Below, piece by piece: positions 61,051 through 64,000 of a stretch of 64,000 bases of DNA. Every line of letters begins with the position of its first letter. Positions within the stretch are counted from its first letter, which is position 1. The stretch lies in contig RXIC02000016.1 of the NCBI GenBank assembly GCA_003952965.2, positions 107,398 through 171,397 on the forward strand. The letters are read 5' to 3'. Made by a program: the position numbers and the translations under genes. The notes beneath the pieces were generated by a model. That model was not told where the DNA came from. It did not search any database and worked only from the letters and a program-made list of their open reading frames with translations. The DNA is from Morella rubra (lineage: Eukaryota; Streptophyta; Magnoliopsida; Fagales; Myricaceae).

Positions 61051-62219
61051 TATGCCGCAGTTTTATAGGTCCTTCAATCTTCTATATGTTTTTTAGTATC
61101 CCATTTTACTGGCCTGTGGCCCTACTCTAACGTCTATTCTCTCCAATTGTTTATTGTCTAAGATGTAATTGCACCATGTTCTAATTTTAAGCTGATCTTG
61201 AGTTGTTATAAATGCTGTTTCAAGCTTCCGTTACTGTATATCTCGTTATTATGTAAATTTATTACCTTCAGTATTTTTCGAATTTCTTTAATTCTTCAGA
61301 TCTACAAAATCAAAGTTTTTTTAAATGAGGATGCTAATATTATACTTTATTTTGATCAAGATATATGCAAAAGAAAAAGAAAAGGAGAAAGGAAAGAATT
61401 GCATCTAACGCCGGCCATCGTTTCAAATAGACATACATGATTATTTACAACGCGAAATGACTAGAAGTTTGTTTAGAAACTTCACATCTAGCTCAGAATG
61501 AAACCTTTCATGTAGATCCAGTCAGACTAGAAAAGTTAGTAATTATGATGATAATGAAAGTTTGAACTAAATGAATTAGTTTGCTAAAGCTTCAAACTCA
61601 ATGTTTTAGCTAAAATAAGAAATCAATGTTACCCCGTCTGTTAAGGCCATCCAGGCGATTGAGCTCACATTCTTCAAAGCGTCCCTCCAAGTTTGCTTCT
61701 TCTCTGCGTCAACAGTGGGGTCCTGGTCATGCTTATCAAAAGCTTCTGCAAAAGTACCTCTATGCTTTCGTAAGTCCGAGGGATCCACATGGTAGAAAAT
61801 GGGAAAAACTATGAGCCTGTTGTATCTCATGCATTTGATAATCTCGGCAAGTTCAATCAAGCAAAACGTCGAGAAAGCATAGCGTGGAAAGATGACGACG
61901 ACAGCGTATATAGATTCTTTTATTGCTCTCAAGAGCTCTGCAGTAACATATTTTCCTCGCGGAAGTTTTTCGTCGTCCCTGAATGCGAGAATGCCTTTCG
62001 TTTCAAAGCAGAGTACAGATGGTCAGTAAACCCCTTGCGGGTGTCGTCGCCTTAAAAACTGAGGAAAACTTCGTATTTCCAAAGAGGAAGAGGAGGAGAC
62101 GAAGAGGTGGAGGAGGCTAATTCAGTGGTCATGGATTCCATTGAAGCTTGTTAAAGTCAGTGGTAGTTTGTAGACTTAACAGAGAGTGGGAGTGAAGGTG
62201 AGGGAAAGAAGGCTTTGAA

Positions 62220-62290
62220 ATTAAGGGAGTGCAGATAACGCGTTGCTAGCGTTTTCAGTATCTGCTATCTGCATGTTTACAACACTACCC
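62220..62290 (-). promoter_or_regulatory. Promoter block of the second TNL copy
   Basis: On the minus strand this reads TGAAAACGCTAGCAACGCGT then TATCTGCACTCCC, about 85-130 bp upstream of the pseudogene start codon, as in the other TNL copies. Confidence 0.5.
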
Positions 62291-62529
62291 CTGCTTTCCA
62301 AGTAATGTTCCAGTCTCGCACAGCACTCCTTTGGTCTGAAACTTCCAGCTAGATGCCCCCATCTCCGAACAAATTTTCGTAGGAATTTAGTAATGCGTCC
62401 CAAAATTTTTTTTATTAGATTAACCAACCAAAGTTTGAACTGGACACTTGACAAGGAGGAAGGAGAGACGAAAGAGCAAAATGGAGACTTTCTAAACTTT
62501 GAGGTTACGCTAAAAAAAAAAAAAAGAAA

Positions 62530-62690
62530 TATACTGAAAACGCGTCGCCCCTCGACCTGAAAAAAATTAGCAACGCGTTATCTGCACTCCGTTAACACGT
62601 CACATTTCCGATCGTTCTCGTTCTCGTGGTTTAAATCTTGAGTTTCTTTATTAAAAAAATCTCAACGATTAATTGCTTTCAAATTGCTCT
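62530..62690 (+). other. Scar of a deleted plus-strand TNL
   Basis: A TNL promoter block (CGTCGCCCCTCGACCTG, then AGCAACGCGTTATCTGCACT at 62,570-62,589) is joined within about 15 bp to sequence that matches the 3' flank of the plus-strand TNL (62,601-62,685 versus 52,803-52,893). The whole TIR-NBS part expected between them is absent. This fits an internal deletion in the second duplicated unit. Confidence 0.6.
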
Positions 62691-62697
62691 TACATTG

Positions 62698-63225
62698 CAG
62701 ATGCCTGTTTCCATTGGTCTCCAATCTTCAATCTTGCGGTGGGGACGGGTCCAAATTGCTCTTACATTAGTATCTTTGTTTGAATCAGTGTGTTCCATGA
62801 GGTGGAAAAGCAAACCAAGTGTTGCACGTAGTTGACTCACTGTAGCCACTTCCAAATGGGCCTGGACATGGGTCGGTGTTATGTTTTTGTTTTTGGAGCA
62901 AATTACTATTGATTAAGCAACATTAATAACCAAGCAACAATAAATGTGGTTGACACACAATGTCCTGCTTTTCCCCTTGTTTTTTTTTTTCGTTTTGTTA
63001 GTATTCTCTATATATGTAAAAGTTGTGGTATAATGATTAAATTTGTTGTTCTTTTGTTAGAGCCTCAAACCAACGTAGATTAATTGTAGATTAATGGTTG
63101 CGGATTTTTCAATTAACTATATAGCTTCATGTAGACATGATTGTATATATTTTGGAAAAAATAATTAACGAGACATTTGTTCAGGTATGCCTGCTTCGTC
63201 GGAGAAGCTCACTGGTAAACCTACA
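62698..63225 (+). other. Third copy of the EF-P 3' flank
   Basis: Starts at CAGATGCCTGTTTCCATTGG and matches 57,395-57,905 closely, including AAGCAACATTAATAACCAAG. It contains no EF-P exon. Confidence 0.75.
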
Positions 63226-63805
63226 ACAAACACTCTGAACTCTCTACGTCTCAACGATCTCTCTGTTAAAGCCCATAATTAATAATTCAAGTACCTCATC
63301 TCTATATCTGTTTGTCAATCTAGCCATTGTGCTTTTTTTTTTTTTTTTTCTCTCTTATACCATCGATTGGAATGGCACAATCTCCAAAATTTCAACCTTT
63401 TGTATGGACAGAAGAAGCTACTGCAACGTTTGTGAAATTTTTAGGAGCCTGTAAAACGTCTTCCCAAATCAAAGCCGGCTCATTTACACAGTCCGCCAGA
63501 GAATTTTGTGCTAGGCAGAGGGGCAAGGAAACGAATCGCCTCTGTGGGTTAAGTGGTCTTTTTTTTTTGGCAGACACATGGCGCATAGGTGGCAGCTGGA
63601 TTTTAAGTGAACAAGTGTCAGCTTTTAATTGGTTGTGACATGGCTTTAAAATCTTGATGTTAAGGAAATTGAGAGGAAATTGAGGGAAGGGTTTCATTTT
63701 TTTATGAAAACTCGATTTTAGGGATGTAATGGTTCAAAGTGTTACCATAGGAGCCTAATTGCAACATTTAGTTAGCTCAGGGGTTGTAGATGCAATTATG
63801 CCAAA
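63226..63805. other. Unassigned sequence near the window end
   Basis: A 103-codon plus-strand frame (63,327-63,638) includes an internal ATG giving MAQSPKFQPFVWTEEATATF. The WTEE start is faintly like Myb/SANT-like domains of transposon or nuclear proteins, but nothing else supports it. A possible ATG-proximal poly-T precedes it. I do not assign a gene. Confidence 0.25.
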
Positions 63806-64000
63806 TGGCACTTACATTAGTATATTCGTTTGCATCAGCGCGTTCCATGTGGTGGAAAAGAAAACCCAAGTTGACCCACTATAGCGACTGCCAAATGGAC
63901 CTGGACATGTGTTGTAATCCCAAACTATAGGAAAGTTTTGTTTTTTTGTTGGGAGCAAATTACTATTGATTGTGGTTGATCCACAATGCCCAGTAAGTCA
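63806..64000 (+). other. Fourth, degraded copy of the EF-P 3' flank
   Basis: Diverged match to the same flank: CTTACATTAGTATATTCGTT then GTGGTGGAAAAGAAAACC, and GAGCAAATTACTATTGATTG near the end. It has more changes than the other copies and runs off the window. Confidence 0.6.

Larger units (their letters stand above)
58358..62141 (-). pseudogene. Second TNL copy, pseudogenised
   Basis: A close duplicate of the TNL at 44,207-47,880. Exon equivalents are 62141-61633, 60947-59849, 59244-58912 and 58807-58358. Lesions seen directly: in the TIR, the FYGDD tyrosine codon TAC is TAA (near 62,054), and an indel near 62,000 shifts the frame. In the NBS, a 1-bp deletion at about 60,240 changes VGRFLFEKP to VGLFCLRNQ, and a 1-bp insertion near 59,982 precedes the MHD codons. 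The linker exon has an extra G next to its donor (near 58,916). In-frame 3-bp deletions also occur. GLPL is intact here (GLPLALKV), unlike the first copy. The LRR exon is open and ends SSLEDM-stop as in the first copy. It is not a functional TNL. Confidence 0.9.

Noticed and set aside
63327-63638. 103-codon plus-strand frame with a WTEE motif suggesting a Myb/SANT-like domain
   Set aside because: Only a few residues fit; the rest has no domain pattern. Kept as unassigned sequence.
1-64000. CRISPR arrays, bacterial operons, tRNA and rRNA genes
   Set aside because: None were seen. The regular repeats present are minisatellites, microsatellites or transposon ends. The window is eukaryotic.

Overview
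This is nuclear DNA of a flowering plant. Genes are split by many GT-AG introns, introns and spacers are AT-rich, and small transposon remnants are scattered throughout. TIR-NBS-LRR (TNL) resistance genes and plant-specific families point to a eudicot. I cannot name the species. All exon coordinates are my own splice-site readings, checked for reading phase but not against transcripts.

Positions 1-33,000 form a conserved block: the 3' end of the phytocalpain gene DEK1 (+), a DUF1639 gene (-), an AGP-peptide gene (+) and the Mediator kinase-module gene MED13 (-). To my recollection the same order occurs in Arabidopsis (At1g55350, At1g55340, At1g55330, At1g55325), so this looks like ancestral microsynteny. 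MED13 covers about 18 kb in 20 recognisable coding exons, but its first exon, which should encode roughly the first ten residues, is absent.

Positions 28,645-37,568 form a near-perfect palindrome with arms of about 4.46 kb and a 9-bp spacer. The left arm is the 5' half of MED13. The right arm is the same sequence inverted and ends abruptly inside a MED13 exon. It is either a real foldback rearrangement or an assembly error.

Positions 37,969-43,180 hold an intact 11-exon organellar elongation factor P gene (+) with 14-bp and 13-bp exons. From about 42,200 to the end lies a segmental duplication. Its unit is the EF-P 3' end, a minus-strand TNL and a divergent plus-strand TNL. Unit A has a possibly intact short TNL (44,207-47,880) and a decayed head-to-head partner (50,072-52,612). 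Unit B has a second EF-P 3' end, a TNL pseudogene (58,358-62,141) and only a promoter-to-3'-flank scar of the plus-strand partner (about 62,530-62,690). Further fragments of the EF-P flank follow to the window end.

The most striking find is a non-autonomous CACTA transposon at 53,843-56,572, inserted in exon 10 of the duplicated EF-P. It has CACTGCAAGAA/CACTACAAGAA ends and a 3-bp AAC target duplication confirmed by the intact EF-P copy. It carries intron-containing fragments of two unrelated genes, a RAB5-type GTPase and the RNA helicase UPF1.
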